Positions 17,585 to 26,119 of a stretch of DNA of 64,000 nucleotides are shown here, one piece after another. Below the pieces are notes generated by a model that had not been told where the DNA came from, made no database searches, and saw only the letters and a list, made by a program, of their open reading frames with translations. Position 1 is the first letter of the stretch. Each line of letters opens with the position of its first letter. Source of the DNA: Bacteroidales bacterium (GTDB lineage: Bacteria > Bacteroidota > Bacteroidia > Bacteroidales > UBA12077); NCBI GenBank assembly GCA_018334675.1, contig JAGXLL010000009.1, positions 1 through 64,000 of the forward strand, written 5' to 3'. The position numbers and the translations under genes were made by a program.

Positions 17585-18808
17585 CTAGCCTTTATAGTTT
17601 TTCAATACATCCAGCACATAGTCGATGTCTTGCTCGGTGTGGTCGGCACAAACCTGGAAGCGGATCTCTTCATCCCCCTGTGGAACAACCGGATAACTTA
17701 ATCCTGTAGCAAGGATGCCCTTTTCGCTGAGGTATTCCACCATAGCCTTGGTCTTTTGGGTATCCCTTACCATGAGGGGAACAACCGGGTGAGCTCCTTC
17801 AATGGTCTCATAGCCCGCATCTTTGAGTCCATTCTGGAATCGCCCGGTCATGTTGCTCAAATGCTTGAGGATACCCCGTCCCTCTTCTGAATCAAGGATA
17901 TCAACGGCCCGGATGGCGGCCTCACATTCCGAGACGGTGATGGGGTTTGAATAAACATAGGTGGGAGCTGTTTCCCTTAGGTAAGTGATTACCTCGGAGG
18001 AAGAAACCACGTAACCGCCGTTCACACCAAAAGCCTTGCCCAGTGTTCCTATCAGCACATCAACCCTGGAGTTGGTGTATTCCTCGGTGCCCCTTCCTGT
18101 ATTGCCGATGGCACCCACACCGTGTGAGTCATCTACTATAGAGATGACCCCTTCCTCAAAATGATCGTTGTATTTCTCACAAATCTCAGTGAGCCGGTCC
18201 AGCGGGGCATGGTCGCCACGCATGCTGAAGATGCCGTCGGTGATGACCAAAGCCCTTTTGGCCTTGCCCACACTTTTTTTCAGTGCTGCCTCCAGCTCTT
18301 CCATGTTGTTGTGCTGGTAGATCTCTTTAGCAATGGGCTTGCCCAAACGAATGGCATTGATGATGCAGTTGTGGTTCAGCTCGTCGCTGATCAGAACCGT
18401 TTCTTTCGTGGTAAGCGGATAGACCACACCCAGGCTGGTGGCATAGGCCGAGCTGAAAATCATTCCTTCCTGACGGTCGTGAAAACGGGCCAGGCGGCTC
18501 TCCAAATTGATGTGGGGGGTATAGGTCCCGACAATGAACCTGACGGCACCCGGCCCTACTCCAAACTCCTTGGCACCCTTCTCTTCTGCATCGATCATGT
18601 CCTGGCGAAGCGACAGCCCCAGGTAAGAGTTGGCATTCATGCGGATGAATTCTTTATCGCCGTAACCTTCCAGCAGGTATCTCGGGCCACGGCCCTGACC
18701 GGGTGAGATGATTTTTCGGACGACTTTTTCTTTGCCTTTGGCTCTTCCGCTTTCTTCCAACTGCTGGACGTGGCTGGAGAGCGCCTGGTTCAATTTATCG
18801 AGTGCCAT
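17585..18808 (-). CDS. kbl: 2-amino-3-ketobutyrate CoA ligase-type alpha-oxoamine synthase
   Basis: A 407-residue PLP enzyme. The PLP-Lys is seen in LIGTLGKAFGVNGGYV, the cofactor Asp/His in SIVDDSHGVGAIGNTGRG, and the N-terminal substrate region in NANSYLGLS. Members make or split alpha-oxoamines: glycine plus acetyl-CoA to or from 2-amino-3-ketobutyrate (Kbl), or sphinganine-type products (Spt). The divergent neighbour at 19030 is an epimerase-type threonine dehydrogenase that makes 2-amino-3-ketobutyrate, so Kbl is the best call; serine palmitoyltransferase is the main alternative. The start has an unusually strong Shine-Dalgarno sequence (AAAGGAGG at 18813-18820). Confidence 0.87.
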   Translation of the reverse strand: MALDKLNQALSSHVQQLEESGRAKGKEKVVRKIISPGQGRGPRYLLEGYGDKEFIRMNANSYLGLSLRQDMIDAEEKGAKEFGVGPGAVRFIVGTYTPHINLESRLARFHDRQEGMIFSSAYATSLGVVYPLTTKETVLISDELNHNCIINAIRLGKPIAKEIYQHNNMEELEAALKKSVGKAKRALVITDGIFSMRGDHAPLDRLTEICEKYNDHFEEGVISIVDDSHGVGAIGNTGRGTEEYTNSRVDVLIGTLGKAFGVNGGYVVSSSEVITYLRETAPTYVYSNPITVSECEAAIRAVDILDSEEGRGILKHLSNMTGRFQNGLKDAGYETIEGAHPVVPLMVRDTQKTKAMVEYLSEKGILATGLSYPVVPQGDEEIRFQVCADHTEQDIDYVLDVLKNYKG

Positions 18809-18812
18809 AAAA

Positions 18813-18820
18813 CCTCCTTT
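18813..18820 (-). promoter_or_regulatory. Strong Shine-Dalgarno sequence of kbl
   Basis: AAAGGAGG four bases before the kbl ATG (minus strand). Such full SD sequences are uncommon in Bacteroidota, and it fixes the start at 18808. Confidence 0.7.
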
Positions 18821-19029
18821 TTTATTGAGATATGGATTATAATCCTTTAGTGTCTAGTAATTTATATGCCTTCACTTTGGGATGGTAAATTTATGAAATT
18901 CTGTGGAAACTAACGTGACTGCAAAGCGGAATTTTATTGCAGCCCGACCTGTTATAGATCACCTGTAAAGTTTTTGATTTATATTATATTAGTGAACAAA
19001 TTCTGCATGAATCACAAAACTCTTTGATA

Positions 19030-19980
19030 ATGAAAAAAATATTGGTTATAGGAGCAGCTGGTCAAATTGGTACCGATCTGACCAGTGAGCTCAGAAGCCG
19101 TTTGGGTGGGGATCAGGTTGTTGCCTCCGACATCAAGCTGGCCCCGCAGGATATCATGGAAGGTGGGCCCTTTGTCAAGCTGGATGCTATGGATAAGAAG
19201 AAACTCGAGGGGATCATTGATGAATATGGCATCACTGAAATTTATCATTTGGCCGCCATTCTTTCCGGCAATGCCGAGAAGAATCCCAAGTGGGCCTGGG
19301 ATTTGAACATGAACAGTTTGTTCAATGTTCTGGATGTGTCCAGGGCCAAGGGCATCACCAAAATATTCTGGCCCAGTTCGATGGGGGCTTTCGGGCCCAC
19401 CACCCCGGAATGGGATACCCCTCAAATCACGATTATGGAACCCACCACGGTTTATGGAATCAGTAAGCTGGCCGGTGAGCGTTGGGTAGAATATTATCAC
19501 CGCAAATACGGCATGGATATCCGGAGCCTTCGTTATCCCGGACTGATCAGTTATAAGACAGAAGCAGGCGGGGGTACCACCGACTATGCTGTGGAGATCT
19601 TCTATCAGGCTATCAAATGCGGCAAGTATGAATGTTTTCTTTCCGAGGACATGGCCCTTCCGATGATGTTCATGGATGATGCCGTAGAGGCGACTATACA
19701 GTTGATGGAGGCACCCGCCGGCCAGATTCGGGTACGTTCCAGCTACAACCTGGGAGGCATCAGTTTTACACCTAACCAACTGGTGGAGGAGATCCGTAAA
19801 TACATACCTGAACTGGAAGTGACTTACCAACCCGATTTTCGTCAGGAGATCGCTGAGTCATGGCCCCGCCGTATCAGCGATGAGGCTGCCCGCAAAGATT
19901 GGGGCTGGCAGCAACAATATGATCTGGAAAAGATGACCCGCGTGATGATCGAAAAGATCCGCGAGAAGATGCAAAAGTAA
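19030..19980 (+). CDS. L-threonine 3-dehydrogenase, epimerase (extended SDR) type
   Basis: A 316-residue NAD-dependent enzyme of the extended SDR family that oxidises threonine to 2-amino-3-ketobutyrate. The Rossmann motif is IGAAGQIGTDLTSEL at the N-terminus. The catalytic Ser and Tyr/Lys are in WPSSMGAFGP and TTVYGISKLAGERW, and RYPGLISYKTEAGGGTTDYA matches the epimerase-type threonine dehydrogenases rather than sugar epimerases. It is divergent from kbl with a shared 221-base regulatory region, which fits a two-step threonine-to-glycine route. The frame begins with a TTG at 19024, but the ATG at 19030 gives the conserved MKKILVIGAAG start. Confidence 0.87.
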   Translation: MKKILVIGAAGQIGTDLTSELRSRLGGDQVVASDIKLAPQDIMEGGPFVKLDAMDKKKLEGIIDEYGITEIYHLAAILSGNAEKNPKWAWDLNMNSLFNVLDVSRAKGITKIFWPSSMGAFGPTTPEWDTPQITIMEPTTVYGISKLAGERWVEYYHRKYGMDIRSLRYPGLISYKTEAGGGTTDYAVEIFYQAIKCGKYECFLSEDMALPMMFMDDAVEATIQLMEAPAGQIRVRSSYNLGGISFTPNQLVEEIRKYIPELEVTYQPDFRQEIAESWPRRISDEAARKDWGWQQQYDLEKMTRVMIEKIREKMQK

Positions 19981-19999
19981 TACGGGGGTCCGGCGCTAT

Positions 20000-21142
20000 T
20001 CAGGGTGAGCGGACCCATTTGGTATGATATCCGGCACTTTTGAAGGCTTTTCGGATCATCGCCTCATGTCTCCCTCCATAGAGCTGTTGGTCGGTGCGCA
20101 GCAGGGCATAGAAAAAATCAAACCAGGCAGGCTGATCCGCTCCTCCAGGGGCAGCATCCTTCAGGTACGTATTCCGGCTTTTCAGCACCTGACCCATCTT
20201 TTTCATGGAATGAACAACCAGGGAGTCGGCAACGCCGGCTCCTGCTTTTTCACGTAGCTTCCATAACGGGTGGGTGATGAGCATCCCCGTTTGGTGGGTC
20301 ATCAGGATCCGGGTAGTACAGCGGGAGGCCCGTTTTTTGTTGAGGGTATAAAGCTTCCGGAGTGCCTCGTGACAATCCGTGCTGTCGGAGAGCGACTGTT
20401 CCAGGTCGCGCAGGAAATCCTCATAGTAATATTTATCCCTCGGATACTGCACCGGTTTGGAGGCATCCCGAAGCAGGGGGCCCCGCAGCATTCCTTCACC
20501 CACCACCGGATGACCGGCCATGGTAACGGTAAAATACTCCATCAAGCCATTGTGCAGCATGGAAAAGACATTGCCAATGGCCAGGGTGTCATCGAGCTGG
20601 CAGAAGGCCCGGTGACCCACTTCATGATAAATGACCGTGGGTGATACACGGGCCCTGGGATTCAGAATATACTGGCTGGCACTGCAGTTGATGTAATCCC
20701 CCAGATAGAGCTCCAGTTCCCGGTACTGCTCTTTCTCCTTAAAGTTTAGCAGGTTGCCGAATCTTTCCCTGTAGTAGTCGATGGCGTAAAGGGTGTGGTA
20801 GGCTGAGAAGATGGCATAGAACTCGGGTGTATGGGGTTCGAGGATAATCCTGTTGTTGTCCCGGTTGAGATTCATCGCTACGGGTGTGCCATGCAATTCC
20901 TGCAGCTCCGGGATGTCTCCGGCGAAACTGACCGAGTCGAGCTGATAAACATGCAACGAATCGATATAGGAGTGGTGGATCTCACCCCGGTCATTCACAA
21001 AACCCACCTGAATGCTGTCCAGCACCAGTGTTCCGTTCTGGTGCACCAGGGTAACTGTTTGGCGGGGGGTCTGTGCTGAAAGCTGCTGAACCCCAAAGCA
21101 TAAAGCCATGCATACGACCACAACAATCCACCGCAGGAACAT
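20000..21142 (-). CDS. Exported putative zincin metallopeptidase, family unclear
   Basis: A 380-residue protein with a signal peptide (about residues 1-23, cleavage near SAQ). It has the zinc motif HEVGH at 173-177 and a downstream Glu in NGLMEYFT (E202), the layout of gluzincins, where the third ligand follows the HExxH helix. N-terminal to it (30-100) is a beta-rich region with repeated short strands. I cannot place it in a named peptidase family; a gluzincin-like fold is inferred from the motif only. It starts from a good SD (GGAGG ten bases before the ATG). Its upstream neighbour in the same direction is an M14 carboxypeptidase lipoprotein, so both may act on peptides outside the inner membrane. 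Confidence 0.72.
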   Translation of the reverse strand: MFLRWIVVVVCMALCFGVQQLSAQTPRQTVTLVHQNGTLVLDSIQVGFVNDRGEIHHSYIDSLHVYQLDSVSFAGDIPELQELHGTPVAMNLNRDNNRIILEPHTPEFYAIFSAYHTLYAIDYYRERFGNLLNFKEKEQYRELELYLGDYINCSASQYILNPRARVSPTVIYHEVGHRAFCQLDDTLAIGNVFSMLHNGLMEYFTVTMAGHPVVGEGMLRGPLLRDASKPVQYPRDKYYYEDFLRDLEQSLSDSTDCHEALRKLYTLNKKRASRCTTRILMTHQTGMLITHPLWKLREKAGAGVADSLVVHSMKKMGQVLKSRNTYLKDAAPGGADQPAWFDFFYALLRTDQQLYGGRHEAMIRKAFKSAGYHTKWVRSP

Positions 21143-21195
21143 GAGATACCTCCATTCAGATTAAACAGATTCAAATTTAGGTATTCTTTGCTGAT

Positions 21196-22986
21196 TTACC
21201 ACAGATGCTTCAGGTTATCGCCCTGTTCAAGACGGGCTACAGGATAGCGGCCGATGATGCTTTTTGACCATTGTGAATGGTTGAAGATGTATTCGAGCTG
21301 GGCCATATGATCCCGGGCAAACCCGGGATCCTGCTGTTTTTTTTGAAGGTATTGCTCTTTCAGCTCCGGATGAGTCTCCAGGTAGCGCTTGGCATTTGTC
21401 TCGAAGGTCACACCCGGATGGTTCCAGTCCCTTCGCTCCAGGCAGGGATCGAAGAAAGCCCAGCGGAAAAAGGAATCTTTTCCCTCTGGTTCAAGCATCT
21501 GCACAATGTATTCATTGCGGATCTGATTGACCGGCACCACATAATCTCCTTTGTAGAAAGACAACTCTTCCTGCTGCTTGCTTACTTCCACCTTGTTGTG
21601 GTAGTAGCGGCCCTGGTAGGAGCTCTTCAGATGGTCGTGGTTGGTGATGTAATAAGATTGGACCTTCAATAGCGTATCCTTGTTCAGCCGGTGCATCAGG
21701 GCACCGTTGATCTTCATCCTGTGGATGACATGTCGCCAGGCCTGTGGTATGATATAGTAATCGGGGGCTTTCACCTGGCTTACCGGATTATAATGGCTGT
21801 AGAAGGGTATGGTATCTTCAAAAGGCTTCGAATGGTCGTAACCCTTGTACTGCAGACCAGTCAGCTTACTGGTGATGGTCCCCTGTCGGTATCCCATGAA
21901 ATGCAGAGGTCTGGAACGGGAAGTATCCAGTTTATAATCCAATGTATAGGTCTGTTTCCTGCGGATGTTTTGCTGCGCTTTATGCCTGAGGCGGCTGATT
22001 TCTTCTCCATGGGTACTGGTGAATTCACTTAGCTTCGTGATGAAATGGTATACCGACCTGACCCGGTCAGGGTAAGGCTTATAAACGTGATTTTCGGTCA
22101 TAAAGCCCAGCACCTGGAACATCTGTGCATATCCGGTGGAGACCCGGGGTGATTGCAGGTAGGAGATGATGCCATTCTCGGGATTGCGGTTGTTGAACAT
22201 CACGTAAGGGATCATCTCGTAAGGGGTCTCCTTCATACCCTGGTAAAGGGCAGGCAGCATCTTTTCGCGCAAAAACCCCTCGAGTACCGTCGGTAAGGTG
22301 CTGGGCTGCACCGGTATCAGGGTGATGGTATGCTGATGGTCGGAGCCGTTGGTGGTATGGGTGTCCAGAAAAACATCGGGTTGCCAGATCTGGAAAATAG
22401 AAGCCAGGCTTTGGGCATTTTGGGAGTCCTGTTTGGAGTAGTCGCGGTTTAGATCCAGGTTTCTGCGGTTTCCCCTTCTGCCCCGTTCTTCGGGGGAGTT
22501 CTGGTTGGACCGTATATAAGGGGTCCGTTTCAGTGCCCCGCCAACCGAATATACAGGTACGATGCAAATCACGGTGTTCTCCAGATATCGGCCCATGCCA
22601 TCCTTGTTGAGCAGGATGTCGTTGGCGAACTGCAGGCTGGCATCGATGCCGCAGGGCTCGCCGGGATGTACCCCATTGTTGACGAGTATTACCCGCTTGT
22701 TTTTTTTATGAATCGAGTTGGGCTGGAAATCTTTGTCGCGCGAGATCACAAAAAGATGAAAAGGCTTGCCGGCATCGGTGGTACCCTGCTCGAGCAGCCT
22801 GGCCGTTTCAAAGGTATTATCCAACTTTTCATACTTATGGATGGCTTCCTGATAGGTTACCGTTTGGTTGGTTTCCCAGGAAAGCTGAATCACATCTTTT
22901 TCAGGATTGCCGGGGTTGCATGAAGTGATAACAAGTACAAGCAACATCACCGGGAGGAGCTGAGGGTTCCGGACCGATATTTTCAT
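21196..22986 (-). CDS. M14-family zinc carboxypeptidase lipoprotein
   Basis: A 596-residue lipoprotein: the signal ends with the lipobox VITSC at about residue 23. The M14 zinc site is visible as HPGEP (NNGVHPGEPCGIDA), with the second zinc His in the DTHTTNGSDHQHT region; NRDYSKQD may hold the substrate Arg/Asn. The C-terminal half (about 350-590) is long and not recognised; it may be a beta-rich accessory domain. It likely trims peptides or peptidoglycan-derived stems at the cell surface or in the periplasm; substrate unknown. It is followed on the same strand by the zincin-like gene. Confidence 0.85.
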   Translation of the reverse strand: MKISVRNPQLLPVMLLVLVITSCNPGNPEKDVIQLSWETNQTVTYQEAIHKYEKLDNTFETARLLEQGTTDAGKPFHLFVISRDKDFQPNSIHKKNKRVILVNNGVHPGEPCGIDASLQFANDILLNKDGMGRYLENTVICIVPVYSVGGALKRTPYIRSNQNSPEERGRRGNRRNLDLNRDYSKQDSQNAQSLASIFQIWQPDVFLDTHTTNGSDHQHTITLIPVQPSTLPTVLEGFLREKMLPALYQGMKETPYEMIPYVMFNNRNPENGIISYLQSPRVSTGYAQMFQVLGFMTENHVYKPYPDRVRSVYHFITKLSEFTSTHGEEISRLRHKAQQNIRRKQTYTLDYKLDTSRSRPLHFMGYRQGTITSKLTGLQYKGYDHSKPFEDTIPFYSHYNPVSQVKAPDYYIIPQAWRHVIHRMKINGALMHRLNKDTLLKVQSYYITNHDHLKSSYQGRYYHNKVEVSKQQEELSFYKGDYVVPVNQIRNEYIVQMLEPEGKDSFFRWAFFDPCLERRDWNHPGVTFETNAKRYLETHPELKEQYLQKKQQDPGFARDHMAQLEYIFNHSQWSKSIIGRYPVARLEQGDNLKHLW

Positions 22987-23041
22987 GTTGGGTGTTTTTA
23001 ATATAGACCCCTTGGACGATGGAGAAGGCTGAAGGTTTAGC

Positions 23042-23311
23042 CTACTGAAGCCGGAAGTCTTTTCGCTGGCGGGTGCTCTGTCCCCGGTGCTTGTTTTTGG
23101 CCTGGCCGTTGTTTGTTTTTCGTTTCCTGGCTTTTTTTTCTCCCTGGCCGGGATGGGGAAAATGATTGGCTTTTACCAGAACAGCGGGCGTCGCGGGTAT
23201 CCGGGGAGGTTTGTTTGGTACAGGGGGATAATGCACGGAGGCTGTTTTTTGCTGGGAGCTGCATCCCCAAAGCAAACCTGCAAATAATATGAGCATAAAG
23301 ATCTTTTTCAT
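23042..23311 (-). CDS. Small basic lipoprotein
   Basis: An 89-residue protein with a lipoprotein signal (MKKIFMLILFAGLLWGCSS, lipobox LLWGC). The mature part is Pro-rich (VHYPPVPNKPPRIPATPA) and then very basic (GEKKARKRKTNNGQAKNKHRG). No family recognised. It lies 55 bases upstream of the M14 lipoprotein on the same strand. A basic tail could bind peptidoglycan or nucleic acid, but this is a guess. A second open frame in the same region (23037-23327) starts differently and lacks a signal; I prefer this one because of the lipobox. Confidence 0.6.
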   Translation of the reverse strand: MKKIFMLILFAGLLWGCSSQQKTASVHYPPVPNKPPRIPATPAVLVKANHFPHPGQGEKKARKRKTNNGQAKNKHRGQSTRQRKDFRLQ

Positions 23312-23416
23312 AACAGGAATTATACATGCAAAAAATGTTCCAAAGCCCTTATATGGCCGCCTGTTTTTTGGTTTTAGTAATTTGGCGGTAAGGAAATTAA
23401 TTTCTTAGGTTTTTTC

Positions 23417-24301
23417 CTAAGGGGCATTGCCCGGAGAGGGGTTGATCTGTCGCTTGTACCATTGTTTCAGGTATTGCCCGATGGCGTGGGGATGATCTTC
23501 CTGGAGGAAATGTTTGCCTTCTCCGATATAGTATGTTTCGAGGTTTGACAAATGCCGGCGGCACCACGCTACAGCATGCCCGTCAATCATGGCACCGGGG
23601 TTTGCATAGAGCAGCAGCTTGGGGATAGAAGTATGCTGCAGCCATTGGCTGTAACGTGATAGGATGCGATAGGTTCTGGATGGTTTGCCGCTGATGGGGA
23701 TTTCCCGGGGCCATATCAGCATGGGCTTTCGATGGCGCCACTTGCGGAAAGGTTTCTTGTAGTTCCTTTTTTCTGAAGGTGTCAGTTTTCTGATGATCAG
23801 CCGGGGCATGATCACATTGAGGAAGGCATTAAAAGCATATATGGTCAATTCTCCCGTCAGGGGCCATCTAAGCAGGCAAAAGCCTATGCGGTAAAGCGGT
23901 TTCAGGCTACTCCACTGCCAGGGCCTGATAAGGGCTTCCATAAAGGCGATACCTCGAATGTTACCGGGATTTTCCAGGGCATAATGAAAGCCCAGGGCCG
24001 AGCCCCAGTCATGAAGCACCAGGGTGATGCGGCTCAGCTCCAGCTTTTCGATGAAGGCTTTCAGATAATAATAATGGTCCTCAAAGCGATAAGACAGATG
24101 GGGCTTATGGGAATGCCCCATACCTATAAGATCCGGAGCAAGGCATCTTCCCTGGTCTTTCAGATGGGGCATTACATTACGCCATAGATAGGACCAGGTG
24201 GGGTTACCATGAAGAAAGAGAATGGGATCGCCCCGCCCCTCTTCGATGTAACTCATAATGGCTCCATGGACCCGGAGGGTTTTTATTTTTTCTTCAGGCA
24301 T
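23417..24301 (-). CDS. Haloalkane dehalogenase-like alpha/beta hydrolase
   Basis: A 294-residue alpha/beta hydrolase closely resembling the HLD-II haloalkane dehalogenases (DhaA/LinB). All parts of the active site can be matched: oxyanion/halide Asn in LHGNPTWSYLWRN, nucleophile Asp with the adjacent halide-binding Trp in LHDWGSALGFH, the acid Glu in GIAFMEALIRP, and the catalytic His in GKHFLQEDHP. The cap domain also matches (RKLTPSEKRNYKKPF, IPISGKPSRT). Cleavage of carbon-halogen bonds is therefore plausible, but the family also has members of unknown substrate. The ATG at 24301 overlaps the methyltransferase stop by 8 bases (ATGCCTGA), which suggests coupled translation; an ATG at 24310 is also possible. 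Confidence 0.85.
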   Translation of the reverse strand: MPEEKIKTLRVHGAIMSYIEEGRGDPILFLHGNPTWSYLWRNVMPHLKDQGRCLAPDLIGMGHSHKPHLSYRFEDHYYYLKAFIEKLELSRITLVLHDWGSALGFHYALENPGNIRGIAFMEALIRPWQWSSLKPLYRIGFCLLRWPLTGELTIYAFNAFLNVIMPRLIIRKLTPSEKRNYKKPFRKWRHRKPMLIWPREIPISGKPSRTYRILSRYSQWLQHTSIPKLLLYANPGAMIDGHAVAWCRRHLSNLETYYIGEGKHFLQEDHPHAIGQYLKQWYKRQINPSPGNAP

Positions 24302-24920
24302 ATTGCCCATATTTGTTCATGGCATATACACGGATGGCGGTTGCATTGGCGTGAAAACGATATTCTTTTTTCAGAGCGGAAGCATCCATGAAGTGATCCA
24401 TTCCCCCGTAAATCAGATATTGCTTGAAATACTTGTAATGTTCCTTTCCGGCAATCCGCTCCACCATATGAATGGTCATTCGTGCGGGAAGCCTTACGTG
24501 CCCTTTAAACAGATAATCCACAAGGATCAGGTGCCCCCTGGGATGAACGACCCGCTGAGCTTCCGAGATGATCTGGCGGGCCACTTGCTCAGGTTTTTCG
24601 TGAAGGGCAAAACTGATAATGCCCACCTCAAAAGAGTTGTCTTTGAAATGCATCATGCTGGCATCCTGCTCATCGCAGGTGACCTTATCCCTTCCTTTGC
24701 GGGCTTGTCCCAGCATGGAACGGGAGATATCCACTCCGGTGATTTCGCTAAACCCCGCGCGTTTCAAATATTTGAGCTGATTGCCTGTGCCGCAGCATAT
24801 ATCAATGATGCTTTGGTGGGGAAGGTTTTCGACCACATCCACCACTTTCCTTCTTACCCGGTGCATCACCGCATGCAGCAAAGGGTCGTAAAGAGGAGCC
24901 AGAAATTTGTATTCATCCAT
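24294..24920 (-). CDS. Class I SAM-dependent methyltransferase
   Basis: A 208-residue methyltransferase with the SAM motif IDICCGTGNQLKYLKRAGF, the acidic loop TGVDISRSML and the post-motif region VTCDEQDASMMHFKDNSFE, as in UbiE/Methyltransf_11-type enzymes. The frame extends to 25028, but the extra 36 residues are F/I/K-rich and unlike the family, so the ATG at 24920 (MDEYKFLAPLYDPLL) is chosen. It is translationally coupled to the dehalogenase-like gene. Substrate unknown; a tail related to lipid or small-molecule methylation is likely but not shown. Confidence 0.82.
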   Translation of the reverse strand: MDEYKFLAPLYDPLLHAVMHRVRRKVVDVVENLPHQSIIDICCGTGNQLKYLKRAGFSEITGVDISRSMLGQARKGRDKVTCDEQDASMMHFKDNSFEVGIISFALHEKPEQVARQIISEAQRVVHPRGHLILVDYLFKGHVRLPARMTIHMVERIAGKEHYKYFKQYLIYGGMDHFMDASALKKEYRFHANATAIRVYAMNKYGQYA

Positions 24921-25044
24921 CAGCCCGGGGGATTTGCAATAAAACCTGCCCTTTTTCAACGAAAAGGTTAGGATTTTTGTTGAATAGATTAATTTTATAA
25001 ATTTAACATAAAAAGAGCTATTTACCATATCACTTTATTACGTG

Positions 25045-25052
25045 AAAGGAGG
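25045..25052 (+). promoter_or_regulatory. Strong Shine-Dalgarno sequence of the aldo/keto reductase
   Basis: AAAGGAGG, five bases before the ATG at 25058. It decides the start of the gene. Confidence 0.7.
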
Positions 25053-25057
25053 CAAAC

Positions 25058-26059
25058 ATGATTTACAGAGAATTAGGACAAAGCGGCATACAGGTGTCCG
25101 CCATAACCTTTGGAGCCTGGGCTATTGGTGGCTTTATGTGGGGCGGAAGTGATGAGAAGCAGGCCATTGGAGCTATCAGGCGAGGATATGATCTGGGTGT
25201 TACCACCATCGATACGGCGCCCATTTATGGCATGGGCCTGAGTGAGGAACTGGTTGGTAAAGCCGTCAAGGGCAACCGGGAAAACTATCAGATACTCACT
25301 AAGTTCGGTATGAGATGGAAAAAGACCGGTACGCAGAAAGACTTCAGTACTGATAAAGGATTCGAGAATTTGTGGAGCAATGTATACATGGATGGGACAA
25401 AAGAAAGTGTCATTCAGGAGGCTGAAGAAAGCCTGCGCCGTCTGGGAACCGATTACATCGATTATTATCAGATGCATTGGCCGGTGGACAATGCCCCTGT
25501 TGAAGAGACCATGGAGGCTCTGATACGGCTCAAAGAACAGGGTAAGATACGGGCAGCGGGGGTGTGCAATTTTTCTGCCGATCAACTCCGCGAAGCCGAA
25601 AAAACCGTGCGCATCGAAGCCGACCAGGTGCCCTACAGCATGGTCCGCCGGGAGATTGAAAAGGATGTGGTGCCTTATGTGCAGCAACATAGAAAGGGCA
25701 TCATCGCCTACAGTCCCATGCAGCGAGGTCTGTTGACGGGCAAGTATTACCCCGACGCCAGGCTTCCGGAAGGAGACAACCGCAAATATTCCCGATACTT
25801 TAAGCCGGAGAACATCCGGAAGGTAAATGAATTCCTGAAGAAGATCAAACCCATTGCCGAAGCACATGATGCCACACTGGCCCAATTGGCATTGAGTTGG
25901 ACCATCCATCAGCCCGGGGTGGTTGCAGCGCTGGCTGGTTCCAGATCGCCCCACCAGATTGAGGACAATGCCCGGGCCGCTGACTTGGAACTGAGCGATC
26001 AGCAATTGCAAACCATCCATCAGCACCTGGAGGAGCTCGATCTGGACCTGGAGTCATAA
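25058..26059 (+). CDS. Aldo/keto reductase
   Basis: A 333-residue TIM-barrel NADPH-dependent oxidoreductase. Catalytic tetrad parts are seen in DTAPIYGMG (Asp, Tyr), ILTKFG (Lys) and QMHWPVD (His). The C-terminal NADP-binding segment is ALAGSRSPHQIEDNARA. It belongs to the YajO/YghZ-like general stress group rather than to xylose reductases, judging from the N-terminal motif ITFGAWAIGG. Substrate unknown; typical ones are aldehydes. It is followed by an SDR gene in the same direction. Confidence 0.88.
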   Translation: MIYRELGQSGIQVSAITFGAWAIGGFMWGGSDEKQAIGAIRRGYDLGVTTIDTAPIYGMGLSEELVGKAVKGNRENYQILTKFGMRWKKTGTQKDFSTDKGFENLWSNVYMDGTKESVIQEAEESLRRLGTDYIDYYQMHWPVDNAPVEETMEALIRLKEQGKIRAAGVCNFSADQLREAEKTVRIEADQVPYSMVRREIEKDVVPYVQQHRKGIIAYSPMQRGLLTGKYYPDARLPEGDNRKYSRYFKPENIRKVNEFLKKIKPIAEAHDATLAQLALSWTIHQPGVVAALAGSRSPHQIEDNARAADLELSDQQLQTIHQHLEELDLDLES

Positions 26060-26119
26060 AAACCTTTTGCCGCCAATGGAGGAGTGAAAAGATTTTCTTA
26101 TTTTGCGGCAAACATTTGT

